DNA of 64,000 nt from Toxoplasma gondii ME49 (taxonomy: Eukaryota > Apicomplexa > Conoidasida > Eucoccidiorida > Sarcocystidae). A program made the position numbers and the translations under genes. The stretch is from NCBI RefSeq assembly GCF_000006565.2, contig NC_031478.1:2835874-2899873 (forward strand). Direction: 5' to 3'. Below, in pieces: positions 11,940 to 23,546 of the stretch (position 1 is the first letter of the stretch; every line of letters starts with the position of its first letter). A model generated the notes under the pieces. It did not search any database. It was not told where the DNA came from and was given only the letters and a program-made list of their open reading frames with translations.

Positions 11940-13596
11940 TGTGCTTCAGCCTGGGAGATGCCGCCTCGCGCCGGAGCGGAGAAGGTGCAAGAAGAGGCAG
12001 GGAGACAGCGAGAGACGAAAAGAGAGGGAGAGACAGAGAGCGAACGCCGCAGACGGAGCGCGCTCTGTCTCTCGAGGACGGGAGACAAACTCGACGGAGA
12101 GAGACGACCCGCGGGTCCTTCACCTCCAGGAAATTGTCCGGCTTGCGATGGCATGAAAGGACTGTCTATCGCTAGCAGAATTCGACAGAAGCAGAGAGGA
12201 AGCACAGCGGCCAGCTTCTGTCAGCTGAGACGAGAACTCAGAGCGTGATGTCGGTGTGCAGGTGGAAAGCAGGTACAGGAATGGACTCTCCGCTGCCGAA
12301 GAAGAAACACGAAGGCGAATAAGAATTGAGGCGTTTGAAAAAAATTGAGAGGGAGGCGTATCTTTGGGGATGCAGCTCTCTCGTGAAAAACACCCGATTT
12401 TGCACCGTTTTCTTCTGCTGATGACCGAGCGAGGCGGGGAGACCGAGACGAGTTGAGAAGAAGCAACTACACGAACAGCGGGAGGGCGGAGAGAAAGAAG
12501 AGAAGAAGAAAGTGAGAGGATCTGGTTGCAAGAGAAATCTCTCCGCGCTCCTCATTTAATCGCTCGTTCGTCTCTGTGCGAGGCTTCATTTCCTCGCGAC
12601 AACAAGCGAACGATTCACATGCGCATGCAGAACTGCGAGGAACCGTGTAATTCAAAGACAAGAAAAAGAAAGGAAAAGGAAGACATAGACACAACTTATG
12701 AGACTGGCATTCTGCGCGGAGGAAACGCGAAAAAAGACCGAAACATGCGTATCAACAACGCCTGTTGTGCACTGGTTTCTTGAGTTCTCGCTCCTTTTTT
12801 GTGCTGCTCGTTATCGGAGACAGAACACTGGAGAAACCTTTATTTTCTTGTCTCTCTGCTCTCAGCGCGTCACACGTACGAGGAAGTTTCACCGCATGCG
12901 TGAATGGTGTCGTTCACCTCGACTTATGTTCTTCATCTTTCTCCTCGTCTTTGGCTGTACGTCGGGTCTCTGTTGTTCGCGGGAGATTCTCCTCGTTTGC
13001 ACCTGTCAACCTGCCTAGTTGCTTCTCTTCTTCCTCCCCTTTGTTCTACTGGTTACGCCTTTACATTCTCTCTTCTCTTTCTTTTATCATCTCCCTGTTC
13101 TCCTCCTCCGTTTTGTCGCTCTTCTTGTTCTCGTTCTCCTTCCCTTTCCGTTTCCCTCTATAGTTCGCGTTCTTCTTCCTCCCGTTCCTTCTGTTGTCCC
13201 TTCATTCTCCTTTGACTCATGCTTCGCCTTCTCTCAGTCCTTCCCGAAAGTCTTTTTTTCTGCCCGTTCGTTTTCTCCTTCCTTCCTCCGCCTTTCCACT
13301 TTTCTCTCTCTTAGGCTTGCTTCATCTCCTTCGCCGCTGCCTTTCGCCATTACCCTTCTTCTTCTTCTTCTTCTTCTTCTTCTTCTTCTTCTTCTTCTTC
13401 TTCTTCTTCTTCTTCTTCTTCTTCTTCTTCTTCTTCTTCTTCTTCTTTCTTCTTCCTCTCTTTCTTCGTCTCCCTCTGCTTCTCCAGCTCTTTCTCTTTT
13501 CGTGTCTCTGTCTCTCTTGTCTTCCTCTTCTCCCTCTTCCCCCCTCTCTCTTCTTTCCTTTTCCTGTCTCCTTTTCTTCTCCCTTTCTCTTTCGAG
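11940..13596. promoter_or_regulatory. Divergent intergenic region (bidirectional promoter candidate)
   Basis: These 1.66 kb separate the start of the minus-strand GPALPP gene (11939) from the start of the plus-strand gene at 13597. No coding segment is supported. The distal half is strongly pyrimidine-rich on the plus strand and contains a long CTT tract. Open frames across that tract translate to poly-Leu, poly-Phe or poly-Arg and are artefacts of the repeat. Both genes are probably transcribed outward from here. Confidence 0.5.
13355..13447. repeat. (CTT)n trinucleotide repeat
   Basis: About 31 nearly perfect CTT units (93 bases) within a longer polypyrimidine stretch, ending 150 bases upstream of the ATG at 13597. 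It is probably promoter or 5' UTR of the plus-strand gene. A purine/pyrimidine strand bias of this length can form triplex structures and is length-unstable. Confidence 0.95.
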
Positions 13597-16500
13597 ATGT
13601 CTGCGATTTGCAGGCCGCGGCTGGCGCTGGCGGCTGCGAAGGCGGCGGCGGCGCGTCTGCGGCCGGGGCCTTCGGAGTCGCGAGCGGCGGCGTTTGCGGA
13701 GAATTGGCAGGCGAGTGGAAAGCCGCAGTGGGCGCGAGTCTGCGAGGAGCGACATTTCCCGATGCTTCAGAAGCTGCAGCCTTGCTTTCCTCTGTACCGA
13801 GATGTCTTGGCGGCCATGGAGCAGGCAGACTTCAAGGTAGGCGGAGGACGCGTGGCTCACGCAGAGAAGAAGGAAAAGGACAGAGAAAAGGAAAAGGAGA
13901 GAAAGGGCAAGAGGGACGAAGCACACGGGCGGAAGAAGTTGACGAGAGGAAGCAGGCAGAACACAGAGGTACGCGAGACAGAGAGTACGGAGGAAGAGGG
14001 GGGGAGACAAGAGGAGCGAAAGAGAAAAGAGTCGGAGAGAGAGAAAGCGAAGAGGGAACAGGAAAAAAGATGGAAGATAAAGACAGTAGGGAGGAGGAAA
14101 AGGAACACGACAGAGACTAGAAAGATGAGACGGAAGAAAACGAATGCTGTTTTCTATCTGGATGCATTACTCAGTTCGAGTTTTTGTTTTCTGCGCTTTT
14201 GCAGCCTGCAGGGCTCGTGGTGAATTCGGAGGCGCAGGCGAAACTCGGAGAGTTTTTTCTGTGTTGCGCATGCGCACTGCGTCCCCAGGGTGCGTTCCCT
14301 GCTCTCGAATAACGCGTTGCAGTGCAAATCTGAGCCGTCTCTCCGTACATGCGCCAGATTGATTTCTACGCGTCGATGCACATGCATATACATACGTATG
14401 TATAAGTGCCTAAATCCTGTGCACAAATCTGCAGAGGTATACATCTTTGTATATATATATATATATATGCCGTGTAGCTGAGATACGAGATACGCGTATA
14501 ATTGTTGTATTCTACACTTCAGCTGTGAGGTCCAGCAGAGATCCTGCCGTGGATCTTCTTCGATATATCCAGATCGGTAAATCGAAAGGCCAGCACAGAT
14601 ACAAATGGATATCGAATATCTAGATAGATCTCGAATAACAAGATGGATATCGGATAGATGGATTGATAGCGAATAGAAAATGGATGTCGAATAGTAAGGT
14701 AGATGTTGAAAAAATGGGCTGTTGGATGGAGAGATGGCTATACCTCGGCAAACAGATGCCGAATCGAGTGCTTGGCACAGAGAGAGAGAGATGGGAAAAC
14801 TAGACAGATCTAAAAACACAAGATTGCTAGCAAGATGCGGGTTCAATGGGTATGTGTGTGTTGCTTTAGCAGAGAACTCGAAGCAGAAAACGTCTTTCTT
14901 GCCTTTGTTGACTCTGGTTGTTCAGAAGTCGAATCGGCCGGAGCAGACAACGCCGCTCTGCTTCGCGTCGCCCAGAGGACTGCAGAGAAAGACTTCGAGC
15001 CCTGGCTGCAGGAAGTGCGGGTAAAAGCCAAGGTCCTTTTGTCGACAAAACATTCTTTTGCTTTCTTGACAAAGAGAGTCGCCTTCGCGCGTTTGCGCAT
15101 GCACGCTGGTGTCTCGAACGGGAGCGCCTGCAGAGCTGTGGACCTGCTACACGAGCTTTATTTTCTTCATCTAGAAACTACGCCCCCAGCACATAACTGC
15201 TCGCAGTCGGGCGAACTCTGTGGGGACAGAGGGGCCTTGACGAGCAAGAAGCTTTCGAGAGAGAGAGACAGAGAGAGCACGACCCGGTTACTCTCACGCT
15301 TATCATATAAAAAGTTTTTGTAGCTAACGCTCACGTGTACGTAAATACAAGTATGTCTGTTTGTACATATATATATATATATATATATACATGTGTATAC
15401 GTGTCTATATGAGGATATGTGCGTCTACAGAAGCATTTTTGTGAGTAAACAGTCATATAGAGTATGTGCTTAACGTTCCCTAGACTTTCTTCGAACCGTC
15501 AAAGCTGGTCTGCGTTGTTTTCTCTTTCCTGTTCCTTGTTCTTCTCTTTGTCACTGTTGCTTCTGCGTCTGTAGCGTTTGCTTCCTTTCCTATCCCTTCC
15601 GTCTCCGTTTCTCCATTGCCAGTCTGTTGGTTGTCTTGCATTCTTCTGCTCGCGCTTTCTCTGCGTGTTCTCCGCTGTGGTCCTCCAGTCCTTTGTCTCA
15701 GACTTCGACGCGACGCTTGCAGACCAGGTCGAGGCTGCTGCCCTTCTCCGGGTAAAGGTGCCTTTCTGCGACTAGGAAAAACCACACTGGAGGTGCAATG
15801 GATAGAATCCAGACGCACACCAAGTCACTCGCTCTCGTGAATTCGACATCGTCATCTCGCTCTGCCGCTGCTTCCGCGGTGACATCTGGGGACATGGCGC
15901 AGATCTCTGTTTCTGCATCTCTCCATATATATATATATATATGTGTATTTTTTTTCTGGATCGTTCGCTACATGTTACTTTACGTCTGGCGCGTGTCCTA
16001 ACTTCTTCTCTACACAAGTGCGAATGAATGACACATCATCAACGTTCAAACTGTATACCTCTGAGTGTATGCATGCGTGCCGGGTTGATATCTCTATCTG
16101 TATCTATCGACATGTCTATCTCTATGTATATATATGTATATTTAGGATCTACCTGTGCACATTTTTGTCCTAAGTCCTGTCACGAGAGCTCCCCCGACAG
16201 GTCTGAATTGTACTGCATGCTGCCTTGATTGGTTTCGTGATTTCTTGAAATTTTTTTCTCTTTGGCCTCTGCAGGCACACGACGAGGGGCGTTTCTGGGA
16301 AGCGAGCTTCGCGGCTGCGGCACCCGACCTCTTCGATGCGTTGGTCGCCGCTGCAGAGAAAGCTGACGCCGAGACTGTGAATCGCAGTGATGAATCGAGC
16401 TCATCCCCATCCTTGTCTTCTGTCTCTTCGCCTCCCCTTTCTTCGTCTGCCTCCTCTCCTCCCTCTTGTCCTCCGTCCTCTTGTGGTACCTCGTCGTCTG

Positions 16501-16890
16501 TCTCTTTTTCGGAGTCTTCTCCTCCCTCTGGGTCTTCTCCCTCTGTTTCTGTCGCTTCTTCTCCCTCGTCTTCTGAGCCTGCTTCCTCATCGCTGAGAGG
16601 CGAAGAGACTGAAAGCAGCAGCGAGCCGACAGAGTTGGAGAAAGCTATTGTTTCCGAGAACGAAGACTTGGCTGTGCAAATGTGAGCCAAGCGGGACGAA
16701 CGAGACGACGGACGAAACCCACGCTCGTCCTTTTCTGGCGTCGCTTTTCTTCTGCTCTTTCTTCGCAGACAAAGGGGATCTTTCTGCTCGGAACCCTGCA
16801 CGTCGTGTCCTCACACAGTCGCTTGATTCTGTTTCGACCACGAGGCAAATCGATGTACACTTATTTGCGTCGTATCCCCTCTTCCACAAG

Positions 16891-16937
<47 letters not shown>

Positions 16938-17365
16938 ACAGAAGTATATATATATATATATATATGTACAGACGTATATACATGTATATGCATTTATATA
17001 TAAACACGTACACACACATATATATATGTATGTATATATACACATCATCAGACACGCATCCGTTTGGCTAACTGTATGCCGTTACCTCAACACGTAGATG
17101 CATGCACGTATACATAGACGATTGTACATTTTTCTTTCTCTCTGTAAGAGGGTGTACGTATCTGCACATACAACCTTGTGAATGTCGCTTGAGGTGAATG
17201 CGAATCACTGTATTTCTCTTCTTTGTCTGGTTCAGTTACGAGAGGTGGCTGGTTGCTGTCTCGCAGCCTATCAAGCGAGAGCTCCGCGATGCTCTCTCTC
17301 ACTTCGGCTTGCTGGTGGTGAAAGAAGAACTTGAAGAGGCGGCGAGATCTCGAGGAAAAGAATAA
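13597..17365 (+). CDS. Uncharacterised protein, 6 exons
   Basis: I do not recognise the family. The best model joins 13597-13836, 14205-14260, 14873-15020, 15689-15751, 16275-16681 and 17236-17365, giving 347 residues in phase. The N-terminus ([24 protein letters not shown]) is Ala/Arg-rich without acidic residues, as in mitochondrial presequences. The body is helical and acidic/aromatic, with segments such as [22 protein letters not shown] and [21 protein letters not shown] Ser/Pro tract of about 70 residues (encoded near 16380-16610) interrupts it. The C-terminus ([16 protein letters not shown]...) is again helical. The exon 2 donor (CT|GTGTTG) is the weakest point; a better-looking GGTGCGT site at 14290 would need a different exon 3 acceptor. 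Mitochondrial location is inference only. Confidence 0.65.
14450..14468. repeat. (TA)n microsatellite
   Basis: A short TA run in the second intron of the 13.6-17.4 kb gene, next to 'catacgtatgtata'-type degenerate repeats. Confidence 0.85.
15367..15389. repeat. (TA)n microsatellite
   Basis: A TA run of about 23 bases in the third intron of the 13.6-17.4 kb gene. Confidence 0.9.
16895..16966. repeat. (TA)n microsatellite pair
   Basis: A TA run of about 39 bases is followed, after a short 'tttgtacagaag' spacer, by a second run of about 20 bases. Both lie in the last intron of the 13.6-17.4 kb gene. Confidence 0.9.
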
Positions 17366-17964
17366 AGCCAAGCGCATGCGTGTACAGAGCAACGTTTCTC
17401 AGACGCGTTCGTTCCCGGTCTCTTCTGCGTCCGCCGAAATTCGCAGGTTCCTCAAACCCTGTCGCAGGCTCCACTTTTCCTTTTCGTCACTGAATCGCAA
17501 CGCTTTTTCTTCCCGCCTCCTTGCAGGCTTTCGCAGGAGAAAACCAAGGAAGTCTTGCTGGCCTCTCTCGCAGAGTCAACCTGAAAGCCTTTTAAACCTT
17601 TTGAGGTCCAAGTCATTTGTTCCTCCCGCCGACGGCACTTGTGGCAGCGTTGCCCCGTGGGCCACAGGGCTGTGTGAGGACTCTGAAGAAACACTTGCTT
17701 CATGTGGACTCAGGGAGAGAACGGGAGATCTCCTTTGCATGTGCGCAGACCGAAATCCTCACTGCCCCAACACACTACGGCAGAAGGCAGGAAAGCTTCC
17801 CCGCGACCGAGATGGCGAAAGAACGGCCTTTGCCTTCTGTTCAAAACTGCCAGTTCTCTCAAAGGCCAAGGAACAGAAACAACCTACGCACAAATCAAGA
17901 ACACGCATATGCTATCCGACCTTACAGAGAGAAAGACGGAACGATGAGAGCCGCAAATTATTCA

Positions 17965-17967
<3 letters not shown>

Positions 17968-18011
<44 letters not shown>
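17968..18011. repeat. (TA)n microsatellite
   Basis: A perfect TA run of about 43 bases, among the longest of this type in the window. It lies in the convergent intergenic region. Confidence 0.95.
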
Positions 18012-18567
18012 CTACGCACATAGGCGTCGGTCAGTCTTCACGATACAGGCACGCACGTTTATGTGTGAATGTTGGCGTTTCTCCGTGTATCGCTACTGTA
18101 CCAGTCTCGGAGAGACGAATTCTCTTCGTACATGCATGTGGAGATTGGGAGAAACGTAGAAATGTGGTTGCACAATCCTTCTGCGCGGCGGGAGCCAGCC
18201 TCTCTCGGGAGGTCTCCTCTCGTTCTGGGTCTCAGGGACTTGAATCCTGAGCGGAGACTGTGGAGCCGAACAGAGAATGCGTGCGCTTCCTTCCTTGAAA
18301 TGCGGAGTGTGTCTCCTACCCAACTGTTCCACGTAGCTCTGGTATATTCCGTCACTCCAGCGCTACAGACACTCCACGCTTCAGAGGCTGTGCCTTTCAT
18401 AAAGCCCGCCGCTGTGTCGGTCAGTGAGGGTGACATTCTACTTTGTTTCAGAAAGCACCTGCAGTTGCTTCTTCAGAAACGGAACGCATCCTCAGAGGTA
18501 TGCATAGGAATTCCCAGTTCTTCGTACTCGACTTAGAACTCTAAGGGTGCCCTGACGTACTCTCACC

Positions 18568-18676
18568 TATATATATATATATATATATATATACGTACAC
18601 ATACGTATGCCCATGTGTGAATATATGCCTTGGTGATCCTTTCTTTGGAGGGAATATATATATATATATATATATA
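18568..18676. repeat. (TA)n microsatellite pair
   Basis: Two TA runs (about 18568-18593 and 18654-18676) are separated by a 60-base spacer with further TA-rich degenerate repeats. Confidence 0.85.
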
Positions 18677-19329
18677 CATTTATAAACATGCATATATTTC
18701 TATATCCACAAATGTGTATGTGTGCATGTAAGGAGATTTGTCTTCTTGGCTCGTATGTTCTGTGGGGACTGGGGAGACGGCAGTTGCGGCTCTCTTGGCT
18801 TCTTCCGAGTAGCAGTGCCCGTTCTGCGTCTCTCCTTTCCTCAGTTCTTCTTCGTTGACGGGAAAACACTTGTGCCTCCGTCGCGGTTTCTAAACAGCTC
18901 CTGTTCGTTCCTCACGACCCCTCACTCCCCCCCCCCCTCCCCGCCTGCGAGCTGTCTCCCTGCGGCTGTATACAAGTGCGTCTGCGCGTCCCTGTGCACG
19001 CGGGCACAGCGCACAAAGACGCGAGGAAACCCCTCCAAATGAATGTGTCTGAGAAAGCGACAGGGTCCGTTCGCGGTCGCGCATGCAAGGAGCTTTCCCA
19101 AGTTGCTGGGACGCTACGACGTTGCTCCGCGATTTCACACAGAGTCCCAGCAAGTGACCTAGAGACACAAAGGTGTGCAACGACACACGCACACTCTCTC
19201 ACAGAGACATCTATTTCTCTACAGACGGATGCCCGTCTCCGTTTCTCGGTGTCTCGACTTGTACGCTGTTCGAAGCATTTTTGGCTGAAGAGACGGGCAG
19301 CATTCGACGCAAAATGTGCTTCTCGCTGG

Positions 19330-22300
19330 TCACTTTCTGCCTCCCAAGAAAGCAGCCATGGTGCTCAGCTGCTGCATCCAGTTCGCAGTGGTAGCGCTCC
19401 CCAGACCCCCCGACGCAGGCGACGCTCCGGCCCCAGCGGCACACAAACCTGCGGGAGCCCCTGCGAAAACGGAACGCACCAGGGGAGAAGCTGGAGATGT
19501 GCCAGAGAGACAAACAGGACGGAAGAAGAAGGAAATCGAACAATGGAGGGGCAGACGCGAGACATCGTGAGACGGGAAGCTGGAACCAAGAGCAGTGTGT
19601 ACAAAAGCGAACCCCACGCAGAAGGAAGGAACCCAGAAGAAGGACGCCAAGACGAAGAAGAACAGAGGAACATGACAACTAAGCAGCCAGAATAGGCCAA
19701 GTCAGCCAGGGAAACACACGCATACATACAAGCCCATGCTTTCATACGTCCAGATGTGGAGACGGTGGAAGTGACGACTGAAAGTTCACAAGACTGGGCA
19801 TGGGCGACCTTTGGATTTCTGCGAAAGCGTTGCTGACAACCAAGACTTCTTCTCCCCCTACCCTAACTCACCGGAAGCAGACGGCGCAGGCTGCTGCTGA
19901 GGCGCAGAGAACCCGGCTGAGGCAGAAGGCACGACCATCTGCTGATGCGCAGGCACCTGCTGTGTGGAAGAAGGCAGCGCTGTGAGGCCCGCCGCGCCGG
20001 CTGGCGTTGCACCCAGATTCGCAGCGTAACTTCCCGCAAAGTCCGCGGCAGACGGCAGACTCGTCGAGGTGTTTGCAGCGGGTGCAGCCTCTGCAGGCGG
20101 CGGAGCACTGGCAGGCACACTGGCTGTGCTGTACTGGGGGCCCGCGAGTGCGAGGAGGCTGAACAGGGCAAAAACACGGCAGAGATCAGCCACGAATGCC
20201 AGGGCTGGAACGCGGTGGGAGGAAGGAGGTCCACGATTTCCCTAGAAGCAAAGTGCTTCGTTTCTTGCAGACCTGTAAAGCAGTCGAGTGTAGTCCTTTT
20301 CAAGAGGAGACACGAGGACGAAGCCATCCCCACGGCTCAGGTACGGATCCTTGGAGTGAGGGCGAAAGACATGTGTGCAGGCTGCGAGTGGATTGACACA
20401 CCTCCAGACTTGCGAGTAAATGCATAGACCCGCGGAAACGGTTTTGAGACAGAGAGATGAGAAAAGGCTTACAAGTTTGACGGTTGCTGAAAACGCGCTG
20501 GCAACAGTCCTTGATATCGAGCAAAGAGGCTGCAGTTGGGGGGAACCAAGTAAATATAGTGGGTGCCGACATTCGCCACTCCAGCCTAAGAACAAAAACC
20601 AAGTTACAATTTCGGAAAAAAGCATGGATGGTTTCGGTCGAAAGAATTCCTCCTCCTGAGCACGGACGTTCACCGCTAGATCTTTGTCGTCTTCTGCACA
20701 TTTTCTTGAATCGTCTCACAGTTGCTGAACAGAAAAACTCTCGTCTTGGTGGTGCGTTTGTCCTCCCTTTGCGTTCATTCCTTTTCCTTACGCGTTCTTT
20801 CGAAGTGAAGTAGCTGATGTACTCGTCAAGGGCAGCCTGCTGGTCCGGATGCGCCGCTTCCAGTGTCACTACAGCGTGGATGGTCTTCGCCGCCACTTCT
20901 TCCCACTTGCTGCGGTGGCTGACGTTCAGCAGCCCCGTTAACTGCAGCGAGGACAAGAACAAAAGTGCGAAAGAGAGGCACATTTGAGCAGAAACGGAGA
21001 TCCAAGAGTGACTCCTCTCCTGCCAGCATCCCTTGTGAAAGCACTCTCGCGAGGCAACGACTCGCCCTCAGACTCACGTGAACAAGGGAAGACGGGACCT
21101 CTCCTCTGACTAGGGAAGCGACGACTTGAACTCGTCGTTTGTCGTTCCTCCCCAGCGTCCACGCCCAAGAGCTGCCGACAGCCGAGACTGCAGCAGCGTT
21201 CGCTGTAGGCATCGCTGGAGTCGGAGCACTCTGCTGGTTGGCTGGCAGCCGCTCCGGCACCTGCGGGGTTTCGGCTGTACGTACACCGCCGGGAGGCCCG
21301 GCCGGCGCTGCCGGCGTGCTCGCCGGCACTGCGGGGAACGAGGAGGCGGCGAACCCCTTGTTTCCGGGTAACGAAGGAATTCGAAGATGCGGTTTCCGTT
21401 CTTGGAGCAGCGCTGTGAGGTGGAGAGGCTGTCGCGCCCACGTTCCGCTGGACTGAGAAGTCTGGGAGGGAGAGGAAGAAGAGGCAGGATACAGAGAGGA
21501 CGGGAAGGCAGCGGAAGACGCGTGTGCATGAGACCCATCAGAAAAGCTCGAAAACGAAGACCCAGGACCTCGACTCGACCCCGACTGGTTGAAACTCCCA
21601 GAGCGGCGGTTCCCCGATGAGGAATCCTCGATGCGACTGCTCTGAGGAAACGGGGAACAACCAGGTAACCGGCGTCATAGACTCAAGAGACATTGACTGG
21701 CTGTGACACGATCTGAACAAACGAGGGGAACCAAGGTGTTGTCGCTCTTCAAAAAAGTCAACGAGCCGAAGGCCACGGCGCGCCGGTTCTAGCACACAGG
21801 CCGCCACATGCACAAAGGGCTACAACTGTGAATCCGGACAGATCTACCCGTATACACATGGTGTCTCATCCACGGCAACGCGACTCGGAAGCGAGCAAAC
21901 GGGCAAGAAAGAGAATGACACAGAACGACACGTGAAGACGACCTAGACGCACGTTTATACGCGGCCGGCAAATTCAGGATTGAAAAAATATTTTTGGAGA
22001 TGCAAGGATCCGATAGGTGTCGAGACAAACTTGGAGTCGACTCCGAGTATCCGCGAAGACTTACGTTCCGTTCTCGACTTCCACGGTCTCCTCCTCTGCC
22101 GCGGCCTCCGCGTCGTCCGTGATCGTCTCCGTATCGCCCGTCTCTTCCATCTTCATCTCTGTTGGGGCCACCGCCTCCTCTGTCTCCGCCCCTTCCCCCG
22201 CGGGGCTCGAGTGACCTGCGGCTGTCGTCCCTGTCTCCGCCCCCGCTGCGACCGCTAGTTGGGCGCCACCTTCCGCTGTCCCCGCCTCCTCGACCCCCCC

Positions 22301-23546
22301 TCTCTCTCTCTCGCTCTCGGATGTTTCGGCCCTGCCCATCGCGGGAAGGGAAGTGGTCAGAGGGCCTCTGGTGGTCGTCGGAGTTCCTGGAATTGTGTGC
22401 GTTGCTTTCGTTGTCTCTGCCTCCAGGATGCTGGCTGTCTTGACCACCTGCGCCGCCTCTCCGGCCTCGCTGATACTCCACGCGAATGCTCCGGCCGCCT
22501 GTCCACCCACGAGAAAAAACAGGGAAAAGAGTGAGGCAGAAAGCCGCCAGCCCCGCACGCACAAGGACGGTAGAGGGGGAAGGGCGGCCGAATGAAGTAA
22601 CTCTATGAATTCAAAAAAGCAACATGCGCGTGAAGAAGCACAGAGAGAAAATTGGCCAGTAACTGGAACACAGAAAAGAGCAAAGAGTACGCAAACAAGG
22701 AAAAGCCGCCCCGAATCCGTACACACTTGGCACCCCAACCATCCACGCCGTTCACAGACAAGAAAGCGGTTGGGTACCCGAGAATGCCTGCAGCATTGTT
22801 AGTACGTGTATTTCCTGTCATTGCAGACACAGCGAAAGACTGAAAGAGAAATTGTTGGTGACGAGTAGAACGTCTTGTTAATTTCGACGGCGCGTCCTGA
22901 ACGGCATTCGTTCCCGAGAAAAGGCCTTACCGAACTGGGCGCCGTTCATGGTGTCGAAGCACTTTCGCGCGTCGTCTGGGTGTTTGTACAGCACGAATGC
23001 GTAGACCGCATTGGGACCGATTTTTTGGTTGACTCTCAGGAAGACGCTTTCGACTTCTCCGCACTTGGAGAAGAACTGGCGTACGTCGTCTTCGGAGGCG
23101 TCTCTGGGAACGTTATGGATGTACAGGTTGCGCGCGCCTTCCGGACCCACGGGTCTCTCTCGCTCGGCCTCTCGCCTCCGGCCCTCTTGCCTTCCGCCTT
23201 CTCGGCCTTCGCGCTCCTCGCGGGGCCTCGGACCTCCTACGCCACTCCCCAAGCTCGCGTGGATGCTCTGCTGCTTCGCCCCAGCTTCGGCCTCACCACC
23301 CGCGCCCGGCAGCGGATGCGGCGTCGCGACAGATGGCGCGCCAGCCACCGGGAGTGGCAGGCCGGGAGCGGGCGTCGCGTGAAGCGGCGGATATCCAGGA
23401 AAAGGAAAGTGAGGCGGTGGACCGTCTTGCTGAGGAAACGAGGGAGGGAGAGACATGAGAGGAGCGTTCGCCGCGATCGCAGGCGCAGGCGCGAGAGCCC
23501 CAGGAGGGAACTCGAAGCCGGGCGGGATGCCGTAGGGCATTTCCAT
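19330..23546 (-). CDS. RRM and SPOC-like RNA-binding protein (Spen/RBM15/FPA type), 6 exons
   Basis: Exons are 23546-22931, 22498-22065, 21641-21078, 20941-20792, 20133-19872 and 19460-19330, 718 residues in phase, with clean GT/AG sites. Residues 1-135 are Pro/Gly-rich. One RRM follows (about 139-215) with RNP2 LYIHNV and RNP1-like NAVYAFVLY, closing across the first intron as NGAQFG|GRSIRVEY. A long RGG/RD/RS-rich linker follows. Then comes a segment resembling a SPOC domain: SSWAWTLGRNDKRRVQV, LLNVSHRSKWEEVA, VVTLEAA and YISYFTSKER. It lines up by eye with the W-x-TL, R-x-x-x-VA and 'YL-x-x-K' ends of SPOC in RBM15 and SHARP. The tail is Ala/Pro/Gln-rich. Proteins with RRM plus SPOC act in m6A writing, RNA silencing or polyadenylation choice. 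The RRM is certain; SPOC is inference. Confidence 0.8.

Larger units (their letters stand above)
17366..19329. other. Convergent intergenic region
   Basis: This stretch lies between the ends of the plus-strand gene (17365) and the minus-strand RRM-SPOC gene (19330). No coding exon is supported on either strand. It contains three TA microsatellites and a C-rich run near 18926-18941. It probably holds the two 3' UTRs. Confidence 0.5.

Noticed and set aside
13019..14120. Long plus-strand frames and a minus-strand frame rich in Leu, Phe or Arg
   Set aside because: They are translations of the CTT repeat and the polypyrimidine region in different frames, with no start context or domain.
16142..16801. 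A 219-codon minus-strand acidic frame
   Set aside because: It is antisense to the Ser/Pro-rich fifth exon of the 13.6-17.4 kb gene, which has good splice sites and continues in phase.
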